Shown here: piece after piece, positions 12,431-24,598 of the stretch
How the letters are laid out: each line of letters starts with the position of its first letter
How positions within the stretch are numbered: position 1 is the stretch's first letter
Source of the DNA: Drosophila persimilis
Lineage: Eukaryota > Arthropoda > Insecta > Diptera > Drosophilidae
Length of the DNA stretch: 64,000 nucleotides
NCBI RefSeq assembly: GCF_003286085.1
Contig: NW_020825288.1
Coordinates: 4,154,001 to 4,218,000 of the forward strand
Direction of reading: 5' to 3'
Made by a program: the position numbers and the translations under genes
The notes under the pieces: model-generated
Database searches by the model: none
What the model was told of the DNA's origin: nothing
The model's input: only the letters and a program-made list of their open reading frames with translations

Positions 12431-12645
12431 TAGCTCACTAAAGCCCCCTTTATTTAAACAGGATATCACCTTTGATTTAAGTTTCGAAAATAATAAAAAT
12501 AATAATAAAATGCACTCTTGAAGGTCTTATACCTTATCTTTACTTAAAAAAAGACCACGATATCTAACAAAACTGTGCTAAAATTATTCAATTTTCGTCT
12601 ACAATGGGTTAATCGGTCTTGTCTATGATCGGAAATCATATAAAG
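12431..12645 (+). repeat. Dispersed promoter-proximal repeat, diverged copy C (upstream of Sce)
   Basis: It shares AAGCCCCCTTTATTTAA at the gene-facing end and TCTACAATGGGTTAATC at the distal end with copy A, in the same order, and has a weaker middle match (ACCACGATAT, CTGTGCTAAA). It is clearly more diverged than copies A and B are from each other. A further ATGGGTTAATCG sits at 12934-12945. Confidence 0.65.
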
Positions 12646-14227
12646 TTTTAACACTTACGTGCCACCAACAAATAATGGCATATTTTCTTTTTGCCGAAAT
12701 CATTTTCCGGGAGTGAAATTTATTCATGTTCCGAAATGTGCAGTGAAGCGGAAGGATGTGAACTTGTGAAAAATGAGGAAATGGTTGAGGCCGGCAACCT
12801 TAACAAAAAAAAATATCATGCAAAGCCAGAAGCAACGTTTGCTTGCAATTTCAAAATTATTAATAATAAAACTATTAAAAAAACATCACGTCTTCGTATT
12901 AAATTAGGAAATTTTAAGCCCAACGGGCCTGATATGGGTTAATCGACATAAACATATGCCAACATACCTCATTCACACTCACTATACAATGTGCCTTTCA
13001 CTCGCACTTATTGCTTGCATACGTTAAGGGACTGACTTTTGCCGACAAGACCACCTTGTATAATTCCATCATCGTCCTGATGGATGGATTAAATTAATCC
13101 GTGTATTAACGTACTCAATTCCTGCTGCATTCCAAATTAATCAATATAATTAATATTAAAAAAACGTAAATCAAACTTAAATTAATTCGTTAGACTAATT
13201 AAATTCGTCTAGACAGGGCGGGCATACGTTTTCTGGTAACAAATCCCCTTGCCGAAGCACGTACCCGGTACTTTCCGCAATCATTGCAGCAATATAAATA
13301 AAAATTTCAGCAGCTCTGTTTGGAAGTTGATTGGGAGTATCACTCGCTTTGTTTCCTGGTGCTCATTTTTTGGTCTCTCCATTTTGTATTGTGTAATTTT
13401 AGTCTACAACGATTTAAAATTCGAATTACGATTTGAAATATGTCTAGGCGCGAACTACTTTTTATTGCCATTCATTGCTTTTTAGGGTTGCATTTGAAAA
13501 CCATCGGCTAACTATCGCATAGAAACGTGTGGTTTAGGAACATCCCAGACGGATGGTGGAATAACTGGCAAGACCTTCCATCCCCGAAATGATGGAAAGA
13601 AAAGAGTTTAAAAATATATTTTATATTTTTCTAGACTGGCTCATATATAAAAAAACGAATTTTTGTGGGATATATCATTAACGGAACTTTTTTTATGAAT
13701 TTGGAGCCACAACTATTTGCTGCAGAATTTTCGAATTAAAGCTATATGTATTGCTTCAAAATTTTTTAAAAATAATGCAAAAAAAATCAAATAGCTAAAA
13801 TGATTTGATCTTTAAAAATGCTGACATCCTCATTCTTTAGCGGGCCCCAAAATATTATTCCATATTTCGAGGATTTATAGATTGTTTGCGGTTGTTCTTC
13901 TTTGAATTGGGATTTTGAAATGTTTTCACAACACGAGAGTTGCTACTGTATGGTATTAATCTGCCAAATCCTTTTCGGTTGACAATCCGTCAACACCTCA
14001 ATTTCCACGAGTTTTCTTGCGGCTGTCAATCACTGGAGGAGCAACTGCAGGAGGAGACGGAGACACTTACCAGAACCCGCCAAATATGGCTTAAATGCAG
14101 AATTGCCGTTACCTAAATTGCAGTCGCCCGTCGCCAGGAATTCAGCAGTTGTTGGTGTCTTAGTGGCAGTGCTGTGTGTGGGGCCGAGAATGCATCAAGT
14201 TGGGTTGACTGTTAATTGAATTAGAGG

Positions 14228-14259
<32 letters not shown>

Positions 14260-17200
14260 TGCCACGCGAAATTGACAACTGCATGGCTCTTTAAGTCTGC
14301 ATGCGACGACAATGACCCTCGAGTGGTAGCCGGGAGCAGCATTCCATTAGTTTTTGAATCGCGTGCTCTAGACCTCAAACCACGAGACGATTTTTCCCAA
14401 GCCAAAGGTTTTTCCCGGCTTTGCATGGCGATGCCAGTTCGTCACTCAAGCGCGATTACCGCCGCGTCCCACTCACCTGTCTGTCACATTGGTTGCGCAT
14501 GCGCGGTGCCCAGCGGGTGACGTGGCACTTAACTAACAGAGACCTTAGGAAAAGGCCGCCGCCGACCGGGACAGCGGTGAAAATGCTGGACGGACATGTG
14601 TGGCATGGCTAAAAACGAAATGGTATATTTGTCATATCACACGGGGTGTTTGCTGCTGCAGGAGCAAGAGCAGGCGTTGCCACTTTCAAATTCCTCATTA
14701 GATCGGCTAATTATCGTGTGCCCCATGGAGGTGTGCCCCGATTTTCGCTCCCCACCAAATTGCTGCCTCATGGCAGCAGCCCCATAATTGCAGCCTCCAT
14801 GGGGTCTGCCTGGTCTGCCTGGTCTGCCTGCCTGGGCAATTTTCAACTTATCGAGGTTATCCTCCGCTGCACAGCGATCACTTGACCAGAAACAGCACCA
14901 GTTGAACTTCTGCTCCCACACGACGCTTGCGGATCATAGATGTGGCCCATGGCTGTTGCCGTTTCCAGAGATGCTGCCGCTGTCCTCAATTCTATTCGGT
15001 TGGGGTACGTGCAGGTTCACGACCCACATAGCCCCTCCTCTGTGGCTCTCTCCTTTCAAGCTTTCTTGAATGATTTCAGCATTTTCCAGGCATTTGCCGG
15101 CATCTATTGACATTAATCATTGGCAGACTCTTGTAAAAATTTGCAAGTACAAGTCAGGTACTTCTGGGAAATGATTGGCTTTCGGCATGCTTTTTTATGG
15201 CAGCTTTATGAACAGTCGTCGACTAACATAAAGGAATTCTCTCTTTTCGATTTGTTCCCCCCCCCCATGTTTGCTGGTGGGGCATCCCAGGGAATGAATG
15301 CAGGAATGGATACTGGGTACTGGGACTTCTCGTTCTTGTGTGTGGGTCCCAACTCAATCATTTGGCGCTAGACCGGAAGGAAGCAGACGCCATTTAGCTG
15401 TTGTTTTTGTTGCACTTTTGTTGTCTGCGCCATTTTTGTTGGGTGTCTGTTTTTGTAAAAGTCTGCGCATTGTCAGCCATTGTCCCAGGAGTTCAAGTGA
15501 AAGTTTTCCAAGGCAACGCTTTATAGAACGAACGAACGTAAAGCGTAACTCTAACGTTGCCTAATTGGGCATAACGACCTGAACATGAAGGGGGGCGTGG
15601 ACTTTGGATGTGGGCCTGGAATTGGGATTCGGGCACTTAAAGCAGTAAGCAGGCCAGATTGCAGCCCCAGCCCTGCTCCAAATTGCGGTATGAGTAGATC
15701 GCAACATGCCACTTAGCCTCCAACTCAAAATCGTAGGCCAAAATCAATGAAACTGAACGGATTGCAATGGGCAATGGGGACCTGGTTTTTGGGGTTAGAG
15801 AACAGCACACATTCCAGGCAATAGAGCAGACAGTTAGAATGTCACCCACACACACAATCAGAGGTAGAGTCAGAGTCAGAGTCAGACTCAGATACAGGCA
15901 CACATACTCGTACATCACCTGCAATTGCAATCTGTTAACTTGTCCAACAACAGCAGAAACTTCCACTGCCACTGCCACTGCCACTCATAGCCAACAATTG
16001 ACAATAACAAGCAGGCGGCGTCCGCCCAATTTTCAACCCAAACCAAACCGTTGGCCGACTCTTTGTGCTCCTGCTGCTGAAGTGCCTCTCTGGCCACCGC
16101 ACAACAACATTGAAAGCAACAGCAACATTGGCGATAACAAGAGCGAAAGGACAGTTTTTGGGGTCGAAACAAAAGATACCCTTGAAGGTATAGAATTCCT
16201 AGAACTACGAGAATATTGAACAAAAATTTGGCTTTAAAATTGGATCTTCTTTTGCCGAAACTTTAGAAACTCCTTTCAGATACATTGTTCTATGGCCGAT
16301 ATATGTATAATATTTAAAACCCAATGTGAGGGCAATACATTCACAATTTTCGCAACAAGAGTTTTGAAAAGATTTCTTAAACACAGAAAGACGTTTGTCC
16401 GAATCCAGAACACACACCATAATGAACTATCCTTTCATAGGGTGTTCGAACCGCAGTAACAACAACAACAGCAGCAACACAATTGGAGTTGAGTTCTTCA
16501 ATTGCCCACTGTCCAAATATTGCCAGAACCCAGGAACGTTGCGCATTGTTTGCTCGTTATTATGGACGTGGCTGTTGATGTGAGCCTGGGAGCGGGAGCT
16601 GAGTTTGGGAGTGGGAATGGAACCTGGATGAGGACCACAAATCTTTTGTCTTGGCTCCGCAAAAAACAAAAAAACTCGTAACATAAATAAATCTCAATTA
16701 AACTGCAACCCCTTTTTCGAGGGAGGCGTTTCCCATGGCCAGGATAATAATCAATCAGCTAACAAGCGACTGTCGGGGCTACTCCTGGATTCCGTGTGGC
16801 TGGTCCCCTTCCCCGATCCATGATTCCCCTGTCAAAGATGTCTCTGGCAGTCACACCCCGAGTTTTCCCCGAGTTTTCGGCTGCCACTCTTTTCTATGCC
16901 ACGCCATGCGGCACTTGCATGTTTATTATTTGGTTTGGCTTTTAGAAGCCGGCCCGATCCCGACTCAGAAGAGTGGGATAGGTACAGGTAGAGGGCGGAA
17001 GAGGAGGAGCAGGAGGAGGGGAGGGTATGGGCCAGGCCAAGTCGCGACGACGTCACAGTCGTTAAGCGTGACTTTTGTTGCTGTTGTTGTTTGTGGTATG
17101 CAAAATACCGACGACGGTAGAACGGAACGGGAACGTAAACAAAAAGCCGAACCTCCTCAAGACCAAGTCGAAGTCAAAGTCGAAGCCACTCCACGAACCG

Positions 17201-18071
17201 AACCCAAAGGCAAAGAAGAAAGAAAAGTCCCTAGAGGTGTTATGGTAAAAACGATCCATGTATGCCCTATAAATGGTCGTATACTCGAAATACAGAGGAA
17301 GTTTTACCTCAGACAAATTGATTTGATATTGGAATACATATGGATCTTCGAAGATTTAAATATATACATATACTTTTCAGCGAATAATTTTTGGTTAAAT
17401 AAAGCTAAGAGCAAGGCTATAAATGAGGAAACAAATTCCTAAATGAAATATATGAATAGATTGCTTTGATAAATCCTCGAATAGTACCTTAAAAACTAGA
17501 ATACAACTTTTTTATCGATTCATCTATTCATAAGAGGTAAAACTTTTGAAATCAGATCCAATTAATAGTTTTCAATTTCAATCTTAAAGATATACATTGT
17601 TCTTTTTCATAACATTATAATTTTATTTGTAAACAAATTAACATTTTGCAAAGGGGAATCAGATCACGGGCTATTCAGGTGAGAGTGTGCCTCCCACAGT
17701 TGGTTTAACTAAACAAGTTTTGTCATTGCCACAATGCACGAGCTGCCACAAAGCTGAAATACCCAACATCATCCAGGGAGAGGTGGCTTCGGCAACGTTG
17801 GCCGGCCTCGTCCATTCAGTCTTTTGCGAGATTTTATCGTGTGCGGACGTGTCTGCGGGTTTATTTGCAAACTCTTTGGCTATATATCATACGGGTCCCG
17901 GATTCCGCATCCCAAAGCTGCACGCGATTCTCATAGATGCATTGGCCAGCCGTTTGGCGCCACAGCCACAAATACAGCCGCACAGATTGGGAGTCGTCGT
18001 CTCTGATTTAACTTGCAAACGAAAAAGTGCCAAAACCAAACGAAAACTAAAGAAGAAGTTCAACGAGAGAT
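12646..18071. other. Gene-poor region upstream of the secreted-protein gene
   Basis: No convincing gene in 5.4 kb. The 12691-12942 ORF is low-complexity and flanked by two copies of the ATGGGTTAATCG end motif, so it may be repeat-derived. Simple repeats include a pure GCC run (14231-14259), a CTGGTCTGC run (14803-14836) and a CACTGC run (about 15965-15987). AT-rich stretches at 13100-13900 and 17250-17650 show nothing codable. Much of this is probably regulatory sequence of the gene starting at 18072. Confidence 0.5.
17879..17886 (+). promoter_or_regulatory. Possible TATA box for the secreted-protein gene
   Basis: GCTATATATC lies about 190 bases before the ATG at 18072. The following ~170 bases, with A-rich AAACGAAAACTAAAGAAGAA before the ATG, look like a fly 5' UTR. 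No strong initiator was identified, so this is tentative. Confidence 0.35.
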
Positions 18072-21000
18072 ATGAGTGCAACAATGGTGAGGACATATGC
18101 TGCGGCCTGGTTGCTCGGGTAAGTCTGGTGTCTGTATGTCTGTATGTCTGTCTGTCTGTCTGTCTGTGAGGAGGAGTAGGGTCCGGCAGTGTCCGTGGCT
18201 TCCTTCCTTTTTAGTTTTATACCAACTTCATCCAGCCCCGCCGCTTCTTCTCGGTCTGGGTGAATGCGTCTGTGCCGGTGAACAAGACCTTCATCTCGAG
18301 CTCATCCAAGTCATCGGTCTGCGTGCTGTACTCCTGGCAGCTGGGAAAGGGTAGGGAAATCTATGGATTATTGTGTGTCGGCTGGGTCGCCTCTGAGTCA
18401 CCTACTCGATGGGCATCCAGAGCCGTGGTAGACTGCAGTGTGGCGCTTTGACAAGCCTTTTGGTATAGGTGAGACCAAAACGACGCTTCCTTGCAGACTC
18501 AGAGGCAGTCCTAAGAGCAGAGTGGAGACTATTCGGTTGATTGTAGGAATTTTTATGGTTATGTTTATCGAATGAGTATAGTTATGGAGTTTAAAATCAA
18601 GTGTAAATAGTCGTTTAATACCTTCTCAACTGGCATTTGGCCTTAGCCTTGTCCGCCTTTTCCGAAGGAGCCTCCACCACTGGAAGTGTATCCCCGATCT
18701 GTTCGCACAACAACTCTGCAACTGGAAGTGTATCCCCGATCTGTTCGCACGACGGCGTGGGTGTGGTCGGTGGCTCTATTAAGCCCTCTTTGTGCCGATC
18801 GGCTTCTAATCGTAGCTCCTTCACCTCCATTAGACTGAGCTCCACCAGCTGATTGACTGTGTGCATCATCTCGTTTTCGATGAGGCCAGTTAGGTTTTGA
18901 AAGTCTTGGTGGATTACGTTCAAGGCATCCAAGAGCGGCTTCTGTACCTCTGCCTCAACGTATGTGGTCGTGGTCTGGGTGTGCAAGGATCGGTTATTAG
19001 TCGTGGTTTGCACGGCCACGCAGTTATTTCCCCGCACTGTCTGGATGCCCACACAGCAGATATCCGGGCTAGTTTGATTGCCATTGTCTCCTGTATTAGG
19101 AATCCATTGCGTGGATATGGTATTGCAATTCGGAGCCTGTCCCTGGCTACCGATGGACTTTTGTTCGATGTTTAATGTCTGCTGATAGCTGGAGTACATC
19201 AGAATGAGGTCAATCGTGTCCACCTCCACTGTTCTTTGCTCCAATTGACGCGTTTGGCTGCATTTGGGCACCTGGCTCGTTGCCAGTTGAGAGGTTTGGC
19301 TGGCTTTGGCCATCTGGATCCTTGGCGACTCTGGGAATTGGCTGGCTTTGTTGTCTTGGATCATGATCGTATCAGATGTTTGGCTGCCTGTGGTTTCTAG
19401 AATCGTTTGAGACTCTGGTGCTTGACTGGCCTTAGTCCCTTGGTTCATCGAGGAACAGGGGGTTTGGCTGCCTTTCGTCTCCTGAATGGTTGTCGGATCA
19501 GTTTGGCTGCCGTTGGTCTTCTGGATCATAGTTGGATCAATCGTTTGGCTCCCTTTGGTTTCCCGAATCATCACCGGATCAATAGTCTGACTGCCTTTGG
19601 TCTTCTGGATCATCGCTGGATCAAGGGTTTGGCTGCTTTTGGTCTTCTGGAATTTCCTAGATTTAAGCGTTTGGGTGCCTCTATTCTTAAAGGTCACTTG
19701 TGGTGTTTTCTTCGCCTGCATCAACCGCCGGAGACGCTTTGCAATGCGACTCAACCGACTGGGAGTGCACCTCCTCCTCCTTATGTTTAGAATTGTGAGT
19801 AGACCATTCTTCATGGTATAATGCACGGCATATCTGAGGGGGCCGACATGAGTCCATCCGTCCTGGCTTCAAGAACCCCGTTCACACTTACCTCACTTTG
19901 CCGCACGGCACTCGCCACTGGCCATGGTGACTGCCGCTTGGACCATCGGCCATGGACTTTGCCAGTAGCTCCTTCAAATCGATTTGTATATTCAGATTGC
20001 GTCCCATTTTATCTTATTGGTATTCGCTCAAAGCTCTCAACTTTTCAATTTAGACAAAAAAAATTGATATTTGTTATGTAGGAATATTAGGTTGATGGCT
20101 GGCGGAGCTGAACGGAGCTGAACGGAGCTGAACGGAGCTATAATGATATATGACTAAATGGATTCATGGAATTCTAATGAACAACCTACTAAGTTTGCTA
20201 CTTCCAATCGAATTTTCACACGAAACCCTTTTGTAATTTTGAAATTTGTCTTTAAATATCCAACCCAACACGCAATCTGTGCATCGTTCCCCGTGGCTGC
20301 CCAGGTCGGTGGTACCATGTTGTTCCTGCTGTTTGTGTGTATGGCTTGCGGGCTCCTTTGTGCTGGCGATTCATTAATAATTCAAAAATGCCGCATATGT
20401 TGCACTCAGGAGTGGTACAGGATGGGGATGGAGGCAGGACGACAGCAGAAGCGACAGCAGCGGCAGCAGCAACAGCAACAAAAATGCATTCACTTATTCT
20501 GCAATTTATCAATTCGAAGTTAACATGAAAATGGCCACAAAAACCACAACACAGACACACAGGCACAGAGGATACAAAGGCCATGTGGCAGGAGTCGGAG
20601 TCGGAGTCGGAGTTTGAGTCCCTGCCTCGGGTGTTTGGATGAAGTTGGGTCTGGACCTCGGCAGCAGCATGTGGTGGCCACTGCTAAATACGTGTTGATT
20701 TGAGCGCCTTTCGATTGGATTTGCAATCCATGCACAAAAACATACAAAAATCGATTGGAGGAGAGAGGATTGGAGCTCCGACCCGGCCCTGCCCGGCCCG
20801 GCCTGACCATCCATCAGCGTGCCTCTAATCCCGCCCAGAGGCATGGCTTCCTTTGTGTGCCTTGTGTCTTCCCACTTGGAATTTATGCAGCTTCTCCTTC
20901 TAAGGCTCCTCTTTGCATGCATTATGTGGAGTGCGCGACTCAGACCGAGACCGAGGCTCAGAAATGCCATGCACGTCTTGTGGCCTTCGGTTACATTTAT

Positions 21001-24000
21001 TGCATAAAACTTGGCCAATTTCCATTATAATTTGTGTCGACCAGAGACCGCCAAGAGCCAAGAGGCGATTGAAGTACCTCGAAAAAAAAACAAAACGGAA
21101 AACTAAAAACGAAGACGCTCCAAGCCAACTGCTTAGTCGGTCAATAACATTTCTTGACTTGACAAAGTATCCAATGAGAAGATCTCTCTTAAGAGGCTCT
21201 CGATGGTTCTCTGGGAACAGTTTGTCAAACGCTGACCTAAGACATTCCATGGCATGCCATTCGGAGTGCTGTAAATCGAACACTGAGGGAAAAAAATTGC
21301 ACCCAGATAAAATATCCAGAATAGAGCGTAGGCCTTTAAGGTTTAAAAACGTATAAATATATCTTATGGATATCTCTTTCTGTTAGATAGATAACCTATA
21401 CTATAATTACTCATTACTCCTATACACATTTCTATGTGTAGTCTTTTCGCTCAGTGTAGTGCATTATACTACTGATATACTATCCTCCTCAGGCCTCCGT
21501 ATCAGTGATTGGAACACCCTGGGAGATAGTTAGAACTTGGAATTTCATCTAATGCTCTCACGCCTTCATGGGTTTTCCATTTCCCAGCTCTCCATCTCTG
21601 ATCGCTCTCCATTTCCCTCACCAAGCTCTCTCTTTCTATCTTCTTTCCTACTCTCTCACTAGTGTGCTGTAATTGTACGTGCTTATTTGCATTTTTATCT
21701 GCTTTGTTGTACGCTTTCTTCCGTGCTGGTATCATTACTTGACACTGCCACACCAGAGGAAGCAGAACGGGAACGAGAGCCCAAGAGAACCCCTCTTCCT
21801 CGGAAAACCCCCACTGGTCTCTGGGGCAGGCAGTGTCCATCCGTGCGTCCGAAGGTGTACAATTTCAAAGAGGGCGGGACCCTCTGTTAAAGTCATCTCT
21901 TGGGTTACACTTTACCCCTCGACAAAAAAAGAGCTAAAAAAAAAAAGAAGAACATAATGAAGACCTGAAGTCCGGGGCACTTGACAAAGCCTGCCGCCTT
22001 TGCCGACTGATTGACCCTGAACCCTGTGAAGGAGCAGGAGCAGAAACCGGGAGTAGGGAGCTGGTGGTATGGCGTGCCTGGTGCCTGGTCAGCAGGGTCC
22101 AATCAAAACCGCATGGAGCCTAATCCCCTCTAGAATTTCGCACATAAAATACAACAGCAAATAATGCCAGCGTATAAAACGACAGCCATAAAAGTAATTT
22201 CATTTTATTTCTGTTCAGATTCTGCTGCCTCGTTTGTCTAGCTGCCGCGGCGCAGGGCAGCAGCAGCAGCAGCAGCAGTCGTTCGGCACTGGCCAAGGAT
22301 GTGGCGCACATGCACAAAATCAAGAGGCAGCAGCAGGACAAACACCAGCAGACGCTGCAACTGCAACTGCAACAAGGAGTGGCTGTAACAGGGGCCAAGC
22401 AGCAGAAGAAGCAGCTGGCCAGAAGCGCACATGGCCTCAATAAGAAGCTCCTCGGGTGAGTAGCCAGTGGAGGCAGGGCAGGGGAGGGGGAATAATGTTG
22501 CACGCCTCTTATTTTGGGCTTAATTAAAGCACTGTTTTTGTGCCCGGCACTAAGGCCATAAATTACATAATGAAATATTCATGGAAATACCTCGCTCCCG
22601 CTCTCTGCCTGCAACCATCTTCTGCGGCTTGGCGGCTAACCTCTGTTACACTCTCTGTTTGCCTCTTTCCCCTCTGTGTTGCAGCCAAATGGGCTTCATG
22701 AAGGTGAAGGCTCCCAACAGCCACAACCGGAAACGTTTGGCCGTTGAGTCACGACGCCATGCCTCGCGCGATGATTCACACATGTTCATCATCAAATTGC
22801 CGCCAAATATGCACTACTATGCAGGACCCAATGCCGTGCCACACAATGCACCACCGATCGGCGGCAGCAGCAGCAGCCAAAAAGGCAACGCACCCAAGAA
22901 GATGGAAGCGGCGGCAGTGGCAGCAGCCTCGAGAAGATCTGCCACACAAGCCCCGGCCACAGCATCAGCGGCAGCGGCAACCACAACCGCAACGGAGGCG
23001 TCGGCGTTGAAAGCTAACGGGAAAAAGGTAAACGGGATTCCATTAGGTTACACCATAGACGCACACAATGCCAGCAATGCACTCGCACTCGCACTCGCAC
23101 TCGCGTCTCCCTCTTGGCCAGAACTGGCTCGATGGATGGCCAGCCAAGCCACATGGGTTGGCTGGGGGTTTCTGGGTTCTGGGTTCTGGCTCTGATGTTG
23201 ACTCTCGACTCTGGTTCTGGGCAACTGGTGATAAACATCGGCCGCGCATGCGCATAAAACAAATTGCAAAAGAGAGAGAGAGAGAGATAGAGAGATGCAG
23301 TAGAAACCAAAGAAGTTGTCGAAAGAGAGAAGCAGAAAATGGATTACCCATTTGGGCCGATGGCAACAGACATGGGAGACATGGAGACGTGCAGTCATGG
23401 TAGTCACCCATATAGACGGGAAATACTTGTAAGTAAAACCAAGACTAAAGTTGGACCTCAGCTGCTGAGCTGCTGAACTGCTGATGATGGCCGACCGACA
23501 TACAAGCTTCAACTGCAACTGCAACTGCAACTGCAGCTCCCTCTCCAAGCTGCAGTTCCACATAATTTGTTGTATTCCCAAAATGGGTATCTTGGGCAGG
23601 CCTATAAATAGCATTGACATAGGGTTTTCCCTCTCTGCTCTCCAGCTGTCATTCTGTCTGTCCACTGGGTATCCCTCAGTCGAGCAAGTGTATGCCGCAT
23701 TCCCAGTTGTAATACATTGCCTTTTGGCTTGTAGCTGTTGCTGTTGGGGCTTGGGTTTGTTGTGTGTGCAGAATTAATGCGGCAAGTGTCAATGTCAGTG
23801 GATGTGGGACAGAAAACAGGGAACATCCAGCAGGCAGGCAACATGTGGATGCTTCCCGAACAGAGGCACGAAAATTATTACGCTCTCACGACTCCTGCTG
23901 GAGGTTTGGCTCTTTGGAGTGATGCCACATGAACCAGAAATTAATATGCAAGCCATTAACCAACTCCGAGCTTCAATTAAAAATGCAATTTGTTAGAGTC

Positions 24001-24598
24001 AGTCCCACAGAGAAGCCACCAGCCACCAACCACCAACCGCCACTAGCCACTAGTCACTGATCACCGTTGAGCCTAATATAGACGCCAGCCAGTCCGTACT
24101 CCGTGTCCCGAGCTGATTTATGGGACGCCAGTCTACGAGTCGCGAGTCGCGAGTCCAGTCCAGTCCAGTCCGTGCGTAATGTTGTCTAATCAGTGAGTTT
24201 TTCAATTGCAGGTCTCATTTCCCTTCAGCTCGAATGGTCGGCCGGGTCGCATCTACCACTGGAACCTGCCGGTGCTGAAGCAGGCACTGCAGAAGAAGCC
24301 GCACTTTGCCCACGTCTCGGCATCAGACCGCAACCGGCTGCTGGACATCGAGAATATACCAACCTGGCGCAAGCCCTGGGAAAATGAGACCATGGAGAAA
24401 TCAATAACCACCAGCAGCGGCAAGTCCAAGTACAAGAAGTCCCTCAAACCGAAGTCGCCCACATACTATGCCCCCTCGCAGGCGGTCAGCAAGCAGAGTT
24501 TCCACAAGTACTTTGCCGGCAATGGGAAGCCCAAGGGCTTCTATGTCATCAAGGAGCACCAGAGCAAGCCGCAGTTCTATCACAACATCATATCATAA
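18072..24598 (+). CDS. Secreted protein of unknown function, four exons, hosts a nested gene
   Basis: I do not recognise the family. Exons 18072-18118, 22219-22455, 22685-23027 and 24212-24598 join without a frame break to 337 residues. The short first exon (MSATMVRTYAAAWLLG) and the start of exon 2 (FCCLVCLAAAAQG) together form a textbook signal peptide split by a 4.1-kb intron. This fit, with matching phase and a GGTAAGT donor, is the reason for choosing this start. The mature part begins with a Ser run and a Gln/Lys-rich region with many dibasic sites. Exon 3 is Ala/Thr-rich. The last exon is the most domain-like part (NGRPGRIYHWNLPVLKQAL, then a Tyr-rich tail ending YHNIIS). There are no Cys pairs in the mature chain, so it is not a disulphide-rich peptide. 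It may be a cuticle, matrix or prohormone-like protein; the sequence does not decide. Intron 1 contains an antisense gene at 18615-20007. Confidence 0.75.
18131..18168 (+). repeat. TCTG/TATG tetranucleotide microsatellite
   Basis: About nine tandem TCTG-type units begin 12 bases inside intron 1, directly behind the splice donor of the first exon. Confidence 0.9.
18615..20007 (-). CDS. Nested antisense gene: SQT/TQT-repeat protein, candidate LC8-binding scaffold
   Basis: I do not recognise a named orthologue. Two exons, 20007-19892 and 19833-18615, join in frame (38 codons plus AG, then A) to 444 residues. The start is an ATG followed by GRNLNIQIDLKELL. Residues ~60-85 are very basic (RLSRIAKRLRRLMQAKK). 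Residues ~100-233 hold ten tandem repeats of 14 residues with consensus IQKTKGSQTxDPxM. They resemble the dynein light chain LC8 anchor motif ([KR]-x-[ST]-Q-T). RGTQT precedes the array and CVGIQT, CVAVQT and SLHTQT follow it. A predicted helical stretch follows (VEAEVQKPLLDALNVIHQDF to ELRLEADRHK). The tail has a further 14-residue duplication (CEQIGDTLPVAELL). There is no signal peptide or membrane segment. It lies wholly inside intron 1 of the opposite-strand secreted-protein gene. LC8 binding is inferred from motif similarity only. Confidence 0.75.
18679..18750 (-). repeat. 42-bp tandem duplication in the nested gene's tail
   Basis: The 30-base unit ACTGGAAGTGTATCCCCGAT (continuing to GTTCGCAC) occurs at 18679-18708 and again at 18721-18750 with no mismatch. 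The 42-base period equals 14 codons, the same period as the SQT repeats elsewhere in this gene. Confidence 0.9.
20104..20139 (+). repeat. AACGGAGCTG decamer repeat
   Basis: About three and a half perfect 10-base units, in the 5' flank of the nested antisense gene, about 100 bases upstream of its ATG. Confidence 0.85.
21281..21456. mobile_element. Candidate MITE with CACTGAG[G/C]GAAAA termini
   Basis: The left end CACTGAGGGAAAA and the reverse complement of the right end, CACTGAGCGAAAA, form 13-bp inverted repeats with one mismatch. The interior is AT-rich with no ORF and has a sub-terminal palindrome (CTATACACA...TGTGTAG). No target-site duplication is visible, so it is old or the ends are misplaced. 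It lies in intron 1 of the secreted-protein gene. Confidence 0.45.

Noticed and set aside
12691-12942. 83-codon plus-strand ORF (KKYHAKPEATFACNFKII)
   Set aside because: AT-rich, Lys/Asn-heavy, between two repeat end motifs; listed only as a possible part of a repeat.
20317-20380. MLFLLFVCMACGLLCAGDS as a signal-peptide first exon for the secreted-protein gene
   Set aside because: No splice donor follows in a usable phase. The exon at 18072-18118 fits by both phase and donor.
22120-22503. Minus-strand ORF with a hydrophobic, signal-like stretch (MKLLLWLSFYTLALFAVVFY)
   Set aside because: It lies antisense to exon 2 of the secreted-protein gene. The Cys/Leu/Ala-rich composition is the mirror of CAG/GCC-rich coding sequence.
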